A DNA stretch of 36,191 nt from Verrucomicrobiota bacterium (GTDB lineage: Bacteria > Verrucomicrobiota > Verrucomicrobiia > Limisphaerales > UBA11358), in NCBI GenBank assembly GCA_028873125.1, contig JAGWMQ010000021.1:1-36191 (forward strand). Direction: 5' to 3'. The notes under the pieces are model-generated. The model searched no databases. It worked only from the letters and a program-made list of their open reading frames with translations, and had not been told where the DNA came from. The translations under genes were made by a program, and so were the position numbers. Positions 7,672-15,979 of the stretch are shown here, one piece after another; position 1 is the stretch's first letter; every line of letters begins with the position of its first letter.

Positions 7672-8766
7672 CTATTTCCTTGCTTTCCGTGCCTGGCCGA
7701 TGGCGTCCGCCGCGAGCATGGCATTGAGGACTTTGTCCGGCGTGACGATGCCCGCTTCGTGATGGATGGGTTGCTCCGGAGCGCTGGCCTTTTTCGCCGC
7801 CAGCATCAATTTCTCGGGGCCGGCCTTTCCCAGCCCAACGTCTGCCAGCGTGGTCGGCAAACCGACCTCCTCGCAGAACGAGAAAACCGTCTTGACATCG
7901 TCCACGGGGGCGTCGGTGAGCTGCAGACCGGCCAGAACGCCGAAGGCGACCTTTTCCCCATGATAGAACGCATGGGTTTCCGGCAGGACGGTGAGACCAT
8001 TGTGGATGGCATGGGCGGACGCCAAGCCGGCGCTTTCAAACCCGAGCCCGCTCAACAGAATATTCGCCTCGATGATGTGCTCCAACGCGGAGGTAACAAT
8101 CTGCCGCTCGCTGGCGACCTTGGCGGCGGCGCCAGAGGTCAGCAAGGTTTCGTAACAGAGCTTCGAGACGGCGAGACCCGTCAGCGTGCCGTATCCGCCA
8201 CACTCGTTTGCCGACCGGGTGCGGTCGCAGGACCGCGCTTCGAACCACGTGGACAGCGCATCGCCCATCCCCGCCACCAGGAACCGGGTCGGCGCCGCGG
8301 CGATGATGCCCACGTCCACCAGCACCGCCGCCGGGTTCGACTTTTGGTAGAGCACCGCGTCGAAAATCCCCTCCTTGGAGTAGCGCACCGCACAGCCGCT
8401 GCACGGCGCATCGGTCGAAGCGACGGTGGGAATGATGATCACGGGTATGCCCGCCCGGTCGGCGGCGATCTTGGCTGTGTCAATCGTCTTGCCTCCGCCC
8501 ATGCCGACGAGCACATCCACCCGCTTCTGCTCAATGACGGCAACCAGCCGGGTCAACTCCTCCTCGCAACATTCGCCGCCGAATAGCTCGATAGGGATGG
8601 CTTGAGCCTTCAAATCAAGGCCGCATCGGGGAAGCACTTTGTTGTTTACGGAAGGCGAGGCCAGGATCAGACCCTGTTTCCCCAGCAGCTTGATCAGCAC
8701 GGGCAATTCGCTGATCGCACCAACGCCCTGGATATATTTGCGCGGAAAAACTGCCTTGTTCAACAT
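7672..8766 (-). CDS. gldA: Glycerol dehydrogenase, NAD-dependent, metal-containing
   Basis: The protein has 364 residues, the normal length for GldA, and is similar to the E. coli enzyme along its whole length. It should oxidise glycerol to dihydroxyacetone with NAD+ in the cytoplasm; related 1,2-diols may also be used. Visible marks are KYIQG near residue 10, FGGEC at 62-66, the nucleotide-binding GMGGGKTIDTAK at 88-99, STDAPCS at 117-123 and GMGDALSTWFEA at 166-177. The three metal ligands are predicted at D169, H252 (in AHAIHNG) and H269 (FYHGEK), with the same spacing as in E. coli GldA. The ATG at 8766 is preceded by AAGGAG at 8773-8778 with 6 bases between, one of the best ribosome sites in the window. 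The cupin gene lies upstream on the same strand, 133 bases away. Confidence 0.92.
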   Translation of the reverse strand: MLNKAVFPRKYIQGVGAISELPVLIKLLGKQGLILASPSVNNKVLPRCGLDLKAQAIPIELFGGECCEEELTRLVAVIEQKRVDVLVGMGGGKTIDTAKIAADRAGIPVIIIPTVASTDAPCSGCAVRYSKEGIFDAVLYQKSNPAAVLVDVGIIAAAPTRFLVAGMGDALSTWFEARSCDRTRSANECGGYGTLTGLAVSKLCYETLLTSGAAAKVASERQIVTSALEHIIEANILLSGLGFESAGLASAHAIHNGLTVLPETHAFYHGEKVAFGVLAGLQLTDAPVDDVKTVFSFCEEVGLPTTLADVGLGKAGPEKLMLAAKKASAPEQPIHHEAGIVTPDKVLNAMLAADAIGQARKARK

Positions 8767-8823
8767 ACGCCTCTCCTTTCATTCCAGTCCGGCCCGCTGA
8801 CTCTCTTGTGCAGCGCCGCTGGC

Positions 8824-8843
8824 GGGGTCTCCGCAGAGACCCC
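8824..8843. terminator. 8-bp stem hairpin between the cupin gene and gldA
   Basis: GGGGTCTC, loop CGCA, GAGACCCC form a perfect 8-bp stem in the 133-base gap between two minus-strand genes. It could terminate the cupin transcript or separate the two genes. No T-run follows on either strand, so it is not a typical intrinsic terminator and may instead be a stabilising or regulatory hairpin. Confidence 0.4.
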
Positions 8844-8899
8844 TTGCCAAACCCCACTCGGCCCTGTCGGGGCGGAACAGATCAGCCAAAGGTTATTGC

Positions 8900-9301
8900 T
8901 TATTGTGAGGCTTGGTATTGTTCGTCGCTGACGTTTTCCATCCAGTCAGCCCCTTTGCCGTCGAGCTGTTCGTAAATGGCGATGTGTGTCATGGCGGTGG
9001 CTGGCGCCGCACCGTGCCAGTGCTTGTCGCCCGGCGGGATCCAGACCACATCGCCCGGTCGGATTTCTTCGACCGCTCCGCCCCAGTGCTGCACGCGTCG
9101 GCAGCCCGCCGTCACAATCAAGTGCTGGTCCAAGGGATGGGTGTGCCATAATGTTCGAGCGCCGGGCTCGAACGTGACGCAGATGCCGAGTGCGCGGTCC
9201 GGAGCCTTTGGCTGGAACAGGGGATCAATGCGCACCGTGCCGGTAAACCAGTCGGCCGGTCCTTTGGAGGAGGGTTGTGAGCCACTTCGTTTGATTTCCA
9301 T
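8900..9301 (-). CDS. Cupin-domain protein of the (R)-mandelonitrile lyase (hydroxynitrile lyase-like) type
   Basis: A small single-domain cupin of 133 residues. The two cupin motifs are clear: [21 protein letters not shown] at about 47-67 (given here in part) and [20 protein letters not shown] at 81-100. The predicted metal ligands H53, H55, Q59 and H94 match the Mn-binding set described for the Granulicella bacterial hydroxynitrile lyase, and the length and ending ([11 protein letters not shown]) also fit that group. Many members lie near carboxymuconolactone-decarboxylase-like proteins or oxidoreductases, and their natural substrate is usually unknown. HNL activity is therefore only a family-based possibility. 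The start at 9301 is supported by AAAGGA at 9310-9315 with an 8-base spacer. The divergent GH2 gene begins at 9732. Confidence 0.85.
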   Translation of the reverse strand: MEIKRSGSQPSSKGPADWFTGTVRIDPLFQPKAPDRALGICVTFEPGARTLWHTHPLDQHLIVTAGCRRVQHWGGAVEEIRPGDVVWIPPGDKHWHGAAPATAMTHIAIYEQLDGKGADWMENVSDEQYQASQ

Positions 9302-9731
9302 AATTTGGTTCCTTTCTGTAAGTGTATCCTCAGCCGCACCAGGCCCGAAGTCAACAGGAGAAAACAGGGGAACACCGGGCGCGGTGGTGTTCGGAGCATT
9401 GGCCTAAGAAGCAACAACCCGGCTTCAGTGAGGGACGTTCGCCAAAGCAAGCCTTGCTCCGTTCGCCCGCATCGGGACATGCATTTGAAGTTGGGTTTCC
9501 CTGTCCGCCGAGCAGCGGCCTGCGCTTCGGCTTGAACCGTGTGGCGAATGCCCCCATCCCCGTCCGCAATTGGGGGCGGCGGCCGCTTTTGGCCTCGGCA
9601 GCGACGACGACCTGCCTTGCCGAAGCATAAAAGCCGCCTCCTGATTCCGCTCGATTTCCTCAAAACCGCATTGCGGGGCACGGTTGCGTTGCTTATCGTC
9701 CAAGCGACCGAGTTGCATCCAAAGCGCCGAA
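9302..9731. other. 430-base divergent intergenic region between the cupin and GH2 genes
   Basis: All three minus frames, and one plus frame from 9322 to 9630, stay open for 60-100 codons here. None gives a recognisable protein, and the composition is arginine/proline-rich as expected of GC-rich shadow frames. A possible stem-loop is GCCCCCA at 9550-9556 with TGGGGGC at 9571-9577. Candidate promoters lie at the GH2 end (9671-9699) and, more weakly, at the cupin end (AGTCAA 9349-9354 and TGTATC 9323-9328 on the plus strand, a 20-base spacer, read leftward). Confidence 0.4.
9671..9699 (+). promoter_or_regulatory. Candidate sigma-70 promoter for the GH2-GH97 operon
   Basis: TTGCGG at 9671-9676 and TATCGT at 9694-9699 are separated by 17 bases, which would put transcription start near 9706, about 26 bases before the ATG at 9732. 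The -35 matches the consensus at 3 of 6 positions and the -10 at 4 of 6, so this is only a pattern match. Confidence 0.35.
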
Positions 9732-12638
9732 ATGAAAAGACGTGAATTCATCAAGATGGGGTTGAGCGCGGCGGCCTTGGCGGCCCTGCCCTCCTGCGCC
9801 GACAAACTGACCCGTGGCGCTGGCCGGACCGGACCAACGCCGGGCGGCATTCTGCCGACGGACGATGCGATGGCGCCCCGCCGCCGCGATTTATTGGACT
9901 TCGATTGGCGTTTCAAGCCAATGCCCGCCCTCGCACTCAAGGAGGCGACGGCTCTGGATAAATGGGTGTGGACCCGGGAGAAGCCGGGACAGGCGGACAG
10001 GATGTCCCGGCCCGATTTGGATGCGTCCGGGCCGGATTGGAAGACCGTGAACACCGACCATCCGCAAATGGATTATGTCGGCCACGCCTGGTTTCGTGCA
10101 GTGTTGCCGGAATTGAGGGGGCCGGGACGCACCGTGGCCTTCACTCACGTGGATGACAACGGCGAGATTTATCTGAACGGAAAACGGCTGGATTCGCATG
10201 AAGGCTGGTCTGCACCCTTTGTCGTAAATCTCGACCCGGCCTGGAAAACCGGCGGCCCCAATGTGCTGGCCGTGCGCGTGGAGAACACCGGCGGGCTGGG
10301 CGGCATTTACGGCGACGTTTCCCTGGGCCGGCTGTCGGCGGCGGAAAAGTTCTTCTCGCCCGAATGCGATGACCGCTCCTGGCGTAAAATTCAGTTGCCG
10401 CATGATTACATCGTGGAGGACCAATACAGTTCCCAGGCCGACACCGGCCACGGGTCGCTGCCGGTCTATCCGGCCTGGTATCGCAGGAGATTTTCCCTGG
10501 ACGCGGCGGATCAGGGCCGATGCGTGTGGCTTTATTTCGAGGGCGTCTTCCGCAACGCGCGGATTTATCTCAACGGTGACCTCGTGGGAAGGCATCCCGG
10601 CGGATACACCTCCTTCCACGTGGACATTTCCGACTCGATTCATTTCGGAGAGGAAAATCTGCTGGCAGTTTACGTGGATCCGACGGACTTTGAGGGCTGG
10701 TGGTACGAGGGCGGCGGGATCTGCCGCCACGTCTGGCTGAATGTCGCAGACCCAACCCACGTCGCCCCATGGGGTGTCTATGTCACCAGCGAGGTGGCCG
10801 ACCTGGCTGGCGCCCCCTCCGCCAAACTCCGCATCGAAACCACGGTCGCCAACCGGACGCAGGAAAACCAGGAGTGCTCCATTGCCACCACCGTGCTGGA
10901 TCCGGCGGGCCGCGTGGCTGGCTCGGCAACCGACATCCTGCTGGCGCCGCCAACCCCCATTCCGGGCGATGCCCGCCGGAAGATTCTCTCTTCGCCCGAT
11001 GCGGATCAGCCCAGTCACCTGCACACCGGCGCCAAATTGGTGCAGGAGATCAACCTGCCTTCCGCGCGACTCTGGTCGTTGGAGGAACGCAACCGTTACA
11101 CCCTCGTGACGGAGGTTTCACGGGGCGGCAAGGTCGTGGATCGCCACAGGCAAAAGTTCGGCATCCGGACGCTGCGGTTCGATCCCCGGGACGGCTTTTT
11201 CCTGAATGAAAAGCCGGTCAAACTCAACGGCGTCTGCAACCATCAGGATTTTGTCGGGGTCGGCATCGGCATGAGCGACAGCCTCCTGTATTACCGCATG
11301 AAAAAACTTCAGGAATTCGGCTGCAACGCCATTCGCTGCTCGCACAATCCCATGACGCCGGCCATGTATGAGGCCTGCGACGAACTGGGATTGCTGGTCA
11401 TGGACGAGAACCGCCATCCCGGTTCCTCCGTGGCCGTCAAATCATGGAATGGCCAGCCCTACGCCGACACCTGGCACGTGGAATCCATGGTGTTGCGGGA
11501 CCGCAACCATCCCAGCGTCATCATGTGGTCCATGTGGAACGAGGAGTTCGCCATTCAGAACACGCCCTTCGCCCGCCAGATGATGGCCGCGCTCATGGAG
11601 GCCGTTCACAAGCACGACCGCACCCGGCCGGTGACGTGCGCCAACAACAGCCCGGCGGCAAAGCAGGCCTGGCGCGGCGGGGTTGCCGAGGCGGAGGACA
11701 TCCTGGGAGTCAATTACAACCCCGAGGATTACGACATCCTGCGCCGGGAATATCCCGAGAAGATGATTTTCGGCAGTGAAATCGGCAGCAACCTCGAATG
11801 CCGGGGGATCTATCACACCGACAAGGAGACCGCCCACCAGACCAGCTACATGGCGCCCGACGGGTCGTGGCAACCGCTGGGATCGCGCCGCTTCGTCGCC
11901 GGGGGATTTTACTGGACCGGCTTTGACTACCGCGGCGAAACGACCCCGTTCGGCTGGCCGGAAATCAATTCCAACTTCGGCTTTCTGGACATGTGCGGAT
12001 TTCCCAAGGACCAGGCGTTCTATTGGAAGGCCTGGTGGCAGCGCAGCAAACCGCTGGTGCATATTTTCCCGCATTGGAACTGGCCCCGCAGGGAGGGACA
12101 GAATATTCCCGTCTGGTGCTTCAGCAATTGCGACGAGGTGGAATTGTTCCTGAACGACCGCAGTCTGGGCAGGCAAACCATGCCGGAATTTAGCCACCTG
12201 CAGTGGGACCACGTGTCTTATCAACCGGGACGGCTTGAAGCCAGGGGTTATCTCAAAGGCCGGGTTGTTGCCCGCCAAGTGGTCGAAACCACCGGCGCGC
12301 CCGCCGCCCTCAAACTCATGCCGGATCGCAGGCGCCTGGTTGCCGACGGCCAGGATACCGTTCCGGTTGCCGTAGCCGTGGTGGATTCCCATGGACGGGT
12401 TGTGCCGACCGCCGGCAACAAGATCGTCTTCGACGTCTCCGGCGCCGGGGCAAACGCCGGCGTGGGCAATGGGGATCCCAGTTGCCACGAGCCGAATCAG
12501 GCGAGCCACCGCAGCGCCTTCAACGGATACTGCATGGTGCTGGCCCGGGCAGGCCGGACCGCCGGAACCTTGCGTGTCTCCGCCCACTCAACCGGATTAT
12601 CCCCTGCCTCAGTGCGGTTGGTGGTAAGCGAGGCATGA
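9732..12638 (+). CDS. Glycoside hydrolase family 2 protein, probable beta-galactosidase, exported (Tat-like lipoprotein)
   Basis: The product has about 968 residues. The N-terminus MKRREFIKMGLSAAALAALPSC has an RR-x-F-I-K Tat motif and a possible lipobox ending in Cys, pointing to export and membrane attachment. Two jelly-roll domains follow (about 70-200 and 215-345). The second has the GH2 block YEGGGICRHVWL. Then come the GH2 Ig-like domain, the TIM barrel (VKLNGVCNHQDFVGVG, CNAIRCSHNPM), the predicted acid/base E604 in MWSMWNEEF and the predicted nucleophile E683 in FGSEIGS. A DUF4982-like region and a final Ig-like domain complete it. The extra N-terminal jelly roll (residues about 70-200) is unusual for simple GH2 enzymes. 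ATG 9732 is chosen because it opens the Tat signal; an ATG at 9684 is too far upstream. The stop overlaps the next ATG (ATGA), so the two are probably co-translated. Confidence 0.88.
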   Translation: MKRREFIKMGLSAAALAALPSCADKLTRGAGRTGPTPGGILPTDDAMAPRRRDLLDFDWRFKPMPALALKEATALDKWVWTREKPGQADRMSRPDLDASGPDWKTVNTDHPQMDYVGHAWFRAVLPELRGPGRTVAFTHVDDNGEIYLNGKRLDSHEGWSAPFVVNLDPAWKTGGPNVLAVRVENTGGLGGIYGDVSLGRLSAAEKFFSPECDDRSWRKIQLPHDYIVEDQYSSQADTGHGSLPVYPAWYRRRFSLDAADQGRCVWLYFEGVFRNARIYLNGDLVGRHPGGYTSFHVDISDSIHFGEENLLAVYVDPTDFEGWWYEGGGICRHVWLNVADPTHVAPWGVYVTSEVADLAGAPSAKLRIETTVANRTQENQECSIATTVLDPAGRVAGSATDILLAPPTPIPGDARRKILSSPDADQPSHLHTGAKLVQEINLPSARLWSLEERNRYTLVTEVSRGGKVVDRHRQKFGIRTLRFDPRDGFFLNEKPVKLNGVCNHQDFVGVGIGMSDSLLYYRMKKLQEFGCNAIRCSHNPMTPAMYEACDELGLLVMDENRHPGSSVAVKSWNGQPYADTWHVESMVLRDRNHPSVIMWSMWNEEFAIQNTPFARQMMAALMEAVHKHDRTRPVTCANNSPAAKQAWRGGVAEAEDILGVNYNPEDYDILRREYPEKMIFGSEIGSNLECRGIYHTDKETAHQTSYMAPDGSWQPLGSRRFVAGGFYWTGFDYRGETTPFGWPEINSNFGFLDMCGFPKDQAFYWKAWWQRSKPLVHIFPHWNWPRREGQNIPVWCFSNCDEVELFLNDRSLGRQTMPEFSHLQWDHVSYQPGRLEARGYLKGRVVARQVVETTGAPAALKLMPDRRRLVADGQDTVPVAVAVVDSHGRVVPTAGNKIVFDVSGAGANAGVGNGDPSCHEPNQASHRSAFNGYCMVLARAGRTAGTLRVSAHSTGLSPASVRLVVSEA

Positions 12639-14578
12639 GGGGGATAAAATCAGGAAATACGCGGTGGTCGTTTCTCTCCATCGCTGCTCTCGCATTATTG
12701 CCGGCGATATCTTTTGGGGCCGGCGCGGCCGAAAGCGGTTCGTGGTCGCTGGTTTCCCCAAATGGGCAATGTGAAATTTTGGTTTCGTCTGGCAACGACG
12801 GCAGCCTGAGCTACCAGGCCCTTCGACGTGAAAAGGTTGTCATTCAAAAATCGCCGCTGGGGCTTCGGCGCGACGATCAGGACTTTGAACGCGGTTTGAC
12901 GCTCACTCGCGCCGGGAGCGTTCACCGTCGGCGCCAGAAATATCAATTGTTCGCGGGCGTTCAACCGGAGGTGAATCATCTCCTGAATTATCGCCATCTG
13001 GTGTTTCGCAATGCCAACGGGGCTCCCATTGAAATGGACCTGGCCGCCAGCGATGAGGGCGTCGCCTTCCGTTACCGGTTCCCCGGAACCAACCGGACCG
13101 TACGCATCATCCGGTCCGAACAGACCGGCTTCACCCTGCCGACGAACGCCCGCGGCTGGCTGCAGCCGTTTCATGCTGCGGGTCCCTACACGCCGGCCTA
13201 TGAGGACTTTTATTTTCATGTTGCCCCGGACGATCCTCCGCCGGATTCGCGGGCGCCGGCGGTGGGGTGGGCATTTCCGGCCCTCTTCCATGTTTCGGAG
13301 GCGGCAACTTGGGTGCTGTTGACCGAATCCGGGACCGACGGCTCTTATTGCGCCTGTCATCTGGCACCGGATTCGGCCGGCGGAGTTTATCGCATCGCCT
13401 TCCCGCTGGCCGACGAAACCACGCCAGGCTGCACAAACCGCTTCGGTCCCGACCCCAGATACTCCTTGCCTTGGACCCTGCCGTGGCGCGTCATCGTCAT
13501 GGGCAAATCGGCCGGTGACATCGCGCTGGAAACGCTGATGACCGATCTGGCGCCGCCTTCGCGCATTGCCGACACATCATGGATAAAACCGGGTCGCGCC
13601 TCGTGGGCATGGTGGTCGCATCCCGACGGGCCGGACACGACAAACTTGTTCGACGAATTTACCGACCTCGCCGCCAAAATGGGCTGGGAATACACCTTGT
13701 TCGATGCCGGCTGGTGGGAGCCGGGCCTCAAACCGATTGCCAATTATGCCGAGTCCAAGGGACTCATGCCGCTGGCCTGGTTGCACGCCGCGGATTTTTA
13801 TGACGCCGCCAAGCGGGCCGGGAAACTGGATGAAATGGCCGCCGCGGGCATTCGCGGCGTGAAGGTGGATGTTTGGTGCTCGGACCGCCAGGAGGCGATC
13901 GCCGCTCAGCAGGCGCTGATGAAAGCAGCCGCCGCACGCCACATGGTGGTGAATCTCCACGGTTGTACCATTCCCCGCGGCTGGGAACGGACCTGGCCGA
14001 ATTTTCTGACCTGTGAAGCGGTGCTCGGCAGCGAATCCTATTTTTACGAACCGCGTTACACGGAAAAGGCGGCGGAACTGGACACCGTTCTGCCATTCAC
14101 CCGGAATGCCGTCGGCCCGATGGACCTGACGCCCGTCGCCTGTTCGCCCAAAAAATACGCGCGCCTGACCACGGCGGCGCATCAACTGGCCGCCGCCCTC
14201 ATTTTCACCTCGGGCCTCATTCACTATGCCGACAAGCCGCAATTTTTTGAGTCGCTGCCGCCGCCGGTGCGGCAAATTTTGCGCGACGCACCCGCGCGCT
14301 GGGACGCGACCCGCTGCCTGGTGGGAGAGCCGGGAAAAGTTGCGGTCTTCGCGCGGCGTTCCGGACGGAGCTGGTTCATCGCCGGCATCAATGGAACCGC
14401 TGATCCCCTGCCGCTGAGTCTGGACCTGTCGGCATTCAAAGGGTTTCCCCACCGCATCATGGTAACCGAAGGAAAAAACGCCGACATGCAGGTTGCCGTC
14501 ACGCCTTTGAACGCTTCGAGTCGGTGGCGCCACAAAATGCCTCCGCGCGGAGGATTCATCCTGCGGCTGAATCAATAA
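12635..14578 (+). CDS. Glycoside hydrolase family 97, retaining type (probable alpha-galactosidase)
   Basis: The protein has 647 residues with a signal peptide near residues 10-32 (WSFLSIAALALLPAISFGAGA). An N-terminal beta-super-sandwich begins at SWSLVSPNGQCEILVS. A TIM barrel includes SWAWWSHPDG, WEYTLFDAGWW and PLAWLHAADFYD, and a C-terminal beta-sandwich follows. The barrel has D412 in GVKVDVWCSDRQ and E461 in NFLTCEAVLG. In GH97 an Asp at the first site marks the retaining branch typified by the alpha-galactosidase BT1871, whereas the inverting SusB-type alpha-glucosidases lack it. I therefore predict a retaining alpha-galactosidase-like enzyme. The start ATG 12635 overlaps the GH2 stop by 4 bases (ATGA), indicating translational coupling. 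An in-frame ATG at 12482 lies inside GH2 and is rejected because the signal peptide would be internal. Confidence 0.88.
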   Translation: MRGIKSGNTRWSFLSIAALALLPAISFGAGAAESGSWSLVSPNGQCEILVSSGNDGSLSYQALRREKVVIQKSPLGLRRDDQDFERGLTLTRAGSVHRRRQKYQLFAGVQPEVNHLLNYRHLVFRNANGAPIEMDLAASDEGVAFRYRFPGTNRTVRIIRSEQTGFTLPTNARGWLQPFHAAGPYTPAYEDFYFHVAPDDPPPDSRAPAVGWAFPALFHVSEAATWVLLTESGTDGSYCACHLAPDSAGGVYRIAFPLADETTPGCTNRFGPDPRYSLPWTLPWRVIVMGKSAGDIALETLMTDLAPPSRIADTSWIKPGRASWAWWSHPDGPDTTNLFDEFTDLAAKMGWEYTLFDAGWWEPGLKPIANYAESKGLMPLAWLHAADFYDAAKRAGKLDEMAAAGIRGVKVDVWCSDRQEAIAAQQALMKAAAARHMVVNLHGCTIPRGWERTWPNFLTCEAVLGSESYFYEPRYTEKAAELDTVLPFTRNAVGPMDLTPVACSPKKYARLTTAAHQLAAALIFTSGLIHYADKPQFFESLPPPVRQILRDAPARWDATRCLVGEPGKVAVFARRSGRSWFIAGINGTADPLPLSLDLSAFKGFPHRIMVTEGKNADMQVAVTPLNASSRWRHKMPPRGGFILRLNQ

Positions 14579-14620
14579 CCCCGCCCGGAGTGAGAATAAT
14601 TCACGGAGAGCGGATGACCT

Positions 14621-14646
14621 GCCGACTGTCGGCGCTGGCTGGCGCC
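14621..14646. terminator. Possible bidirectional hairpin between convergent GH97 and MDR genes
   Basis: Two small hairpins lie side by side in the 81-base convergent gap: GCCGA-CTG-TCGGC, then GGCGC-TGGCTG-GCGCC. They could stop transcription from both sides. There is no T-tract, so support is weak. Confidence 0.25.
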
Positions 14647-14659
14647 GTGGCGGATCCGG

Positions 14660-15697
14660 TCAGGGATTTGGATGCCCGTTGGGCGGGGAAACAGTGATGA
14701 CCACCTTGCCAAAATGCGCGCCGCTTTCCTGGTAGGAGTAGGCGGCGGGCGCCTCGGAAAACGGAAAGACGCGATCCATCACCGGTTTGAGCTTTTGCTG
14801 CGAAATGGCGCGGTTCATCGCCTGAAACATGTCTCGGTTGCCGACGAAGATGCCGCGGATGAGCACGGATTTTCCAAGGATGTCCCGCAGTGCCACGTCG
14901 CTGGTGAAACCGCTCACACCGCCGATGACACTGACCGTCCCGCCCATCGCCACCGCTCGCAACGATTTGGGAAATGTATCCTTGCCGCCCACTTCGACGA
15001 TGTGATCGGCGCCCGCCATGTGGGTGAGACGAAAGACTTCCTTTTCCCAGTCCGGCGTCGTCCGGTAGTTGATGGCCAGATCCGCGCCGAGCGCCTTGGC
15101 GCGCGCCAGCTTCGCGTCGCGGCTCGAGGTGATGATCACCCTTGCGCCGTGCATCTTGGCAAACTGGAGCGCGAAGATGGACACGCCGCCCGTCCCGAGC
15201 ACCAGCACCGTCTGTCCGGCGGAAACGTTGCCGCTGGTCACCAGCGCGTGCCAGGCCGTGAGCGCCGCGCAGGGCAGCGTGGCGGCCTCCTCGAAGCTCA
15301 AGTGGGGCGGGAGGGCTACGACGCCGTCCGCCGAGAGCGCGACATATTCGGCCAGCATTCCGTTGATGGAACCGCCCAGAGCGGCGCTGAAGATTTCGCG
15401 ACGCGCCGGGCCAGTCTGCCAGTTCTGAAAAAAGGTGGCGGCGACGCGGTCCCCAACCTTCCATTGCGTCACACCTTCGCCGACCGCCGCAACTTCTCCC
15501 GCGCCGTCGGAAAGCGGAATCAACGGAAGCGGCGTGCCGTCGCCGTAACGGCCGTTCGCCACCATGAGGTCGCGGTAATTGAGCGCGGTTGCGCAGACCC
15601 GCACCAGCACCTGGCCCGGTGCGGGTTTTGGGTCGGGCAGGTGGTTCAGCTTCAATGCTCCGGGGCCATTGGGCGCCGTCAGTTGCCAGGCTTTCAT
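14660..15697 (-). CDS. Zinc-independent medium-chain dehydrogenase/reductase (NAD(P)-dependent, quinone oxidoreductase-like)
   Basis: A complete MDR protein of 345 residues. It has the GroES-like N-terminal domain (PAPGQVLVRVCATALNYRDL, LSDGAGEVAAVGEGV, KVGDRV) and the Rossmann domain starting at TVLVLGTGGVSIFALQFAK, with the usual ALGAD block after it. The catalytic zinc Cys and the GHE zinc site of classical alcohol dehydrogenases are absent: NYRDL takes the place of the C-G-T/S-D site, and the four-Cys structural loop is missing. This places it with zinc-free quinone oxidoreductases and related reductases. The substrate is unknown. It converges on the GH97 gene (81 bases apart) and diverges from parE with a 282-base gap, so it seems to be a single-gene transcript. 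Confidence 0.85.
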   Translation of the reverse strand: MKAWQLTAPNGPGALKLNHLPDPKPAPGQVLVRVCATALNYRDLMVANGRYGDGTPLPLIPLSDGAGEVAAVGEGVTQWKVGDRVAATFFQNWQTGPARREIFSAALGGSINGMLAEYVALSADGVVALPPHLSFEEAATLPCAALTAWHALVTSGNVSAGQTVLVLGTGGVSIFALQFAKMHGARVIITSSRDAKLARAKALGADLAINYRTTPDWEKEVFRLTHMAGADHIVEVGGKDTFPKSLRAVAMGGTVSVIGGVSGFTSDVALRDILGKSVLIRGIFVGNRDMFQAMNRAISQQKLKPVMDRVFPFSEAPAAYSYQESGAHFGKVVITVSPPNGHPNP

Positions 15698-15979
15698 GAT
15701 TTTGACGAATGTCTGCAGCCGTGTGAAGAAAGTCTTGAAATTTGGCGTCTTTCAGTCGTTAATCCCATTTTCGCGGAATTTTTGTCAGACTCGCTTCCAC
15801 TCTATGCCTGCCTTGCACATTTCACAAGACGTTCTTCATGGACAAACACAAAGTTTTTGCGCCCTTTCCCATCTTCAAACTCGACAAAGCGGCGTGGACG
15901 TCACACCGTCCGAGTTGGGAATTTTTCGCGGAACGGGCTTTTCTTTCGCGGCCGCGGGAAATTCATGGCTTTCTGAATT

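Noticed and set aside
9322-9630. 102-codon plus-strand ORF in the cupin-GH2 gap
   Set aside because: It has no recognisable domain, no ribosome site, and competing open frames on both strands.
14601-15464. 287-codon minus-strand ORF overlapping the MDR gene in another frame
   Set aside because: It is an Arg-rich out-of-frame reading. The frame at 14660-15697 encodes a full MDR protein.
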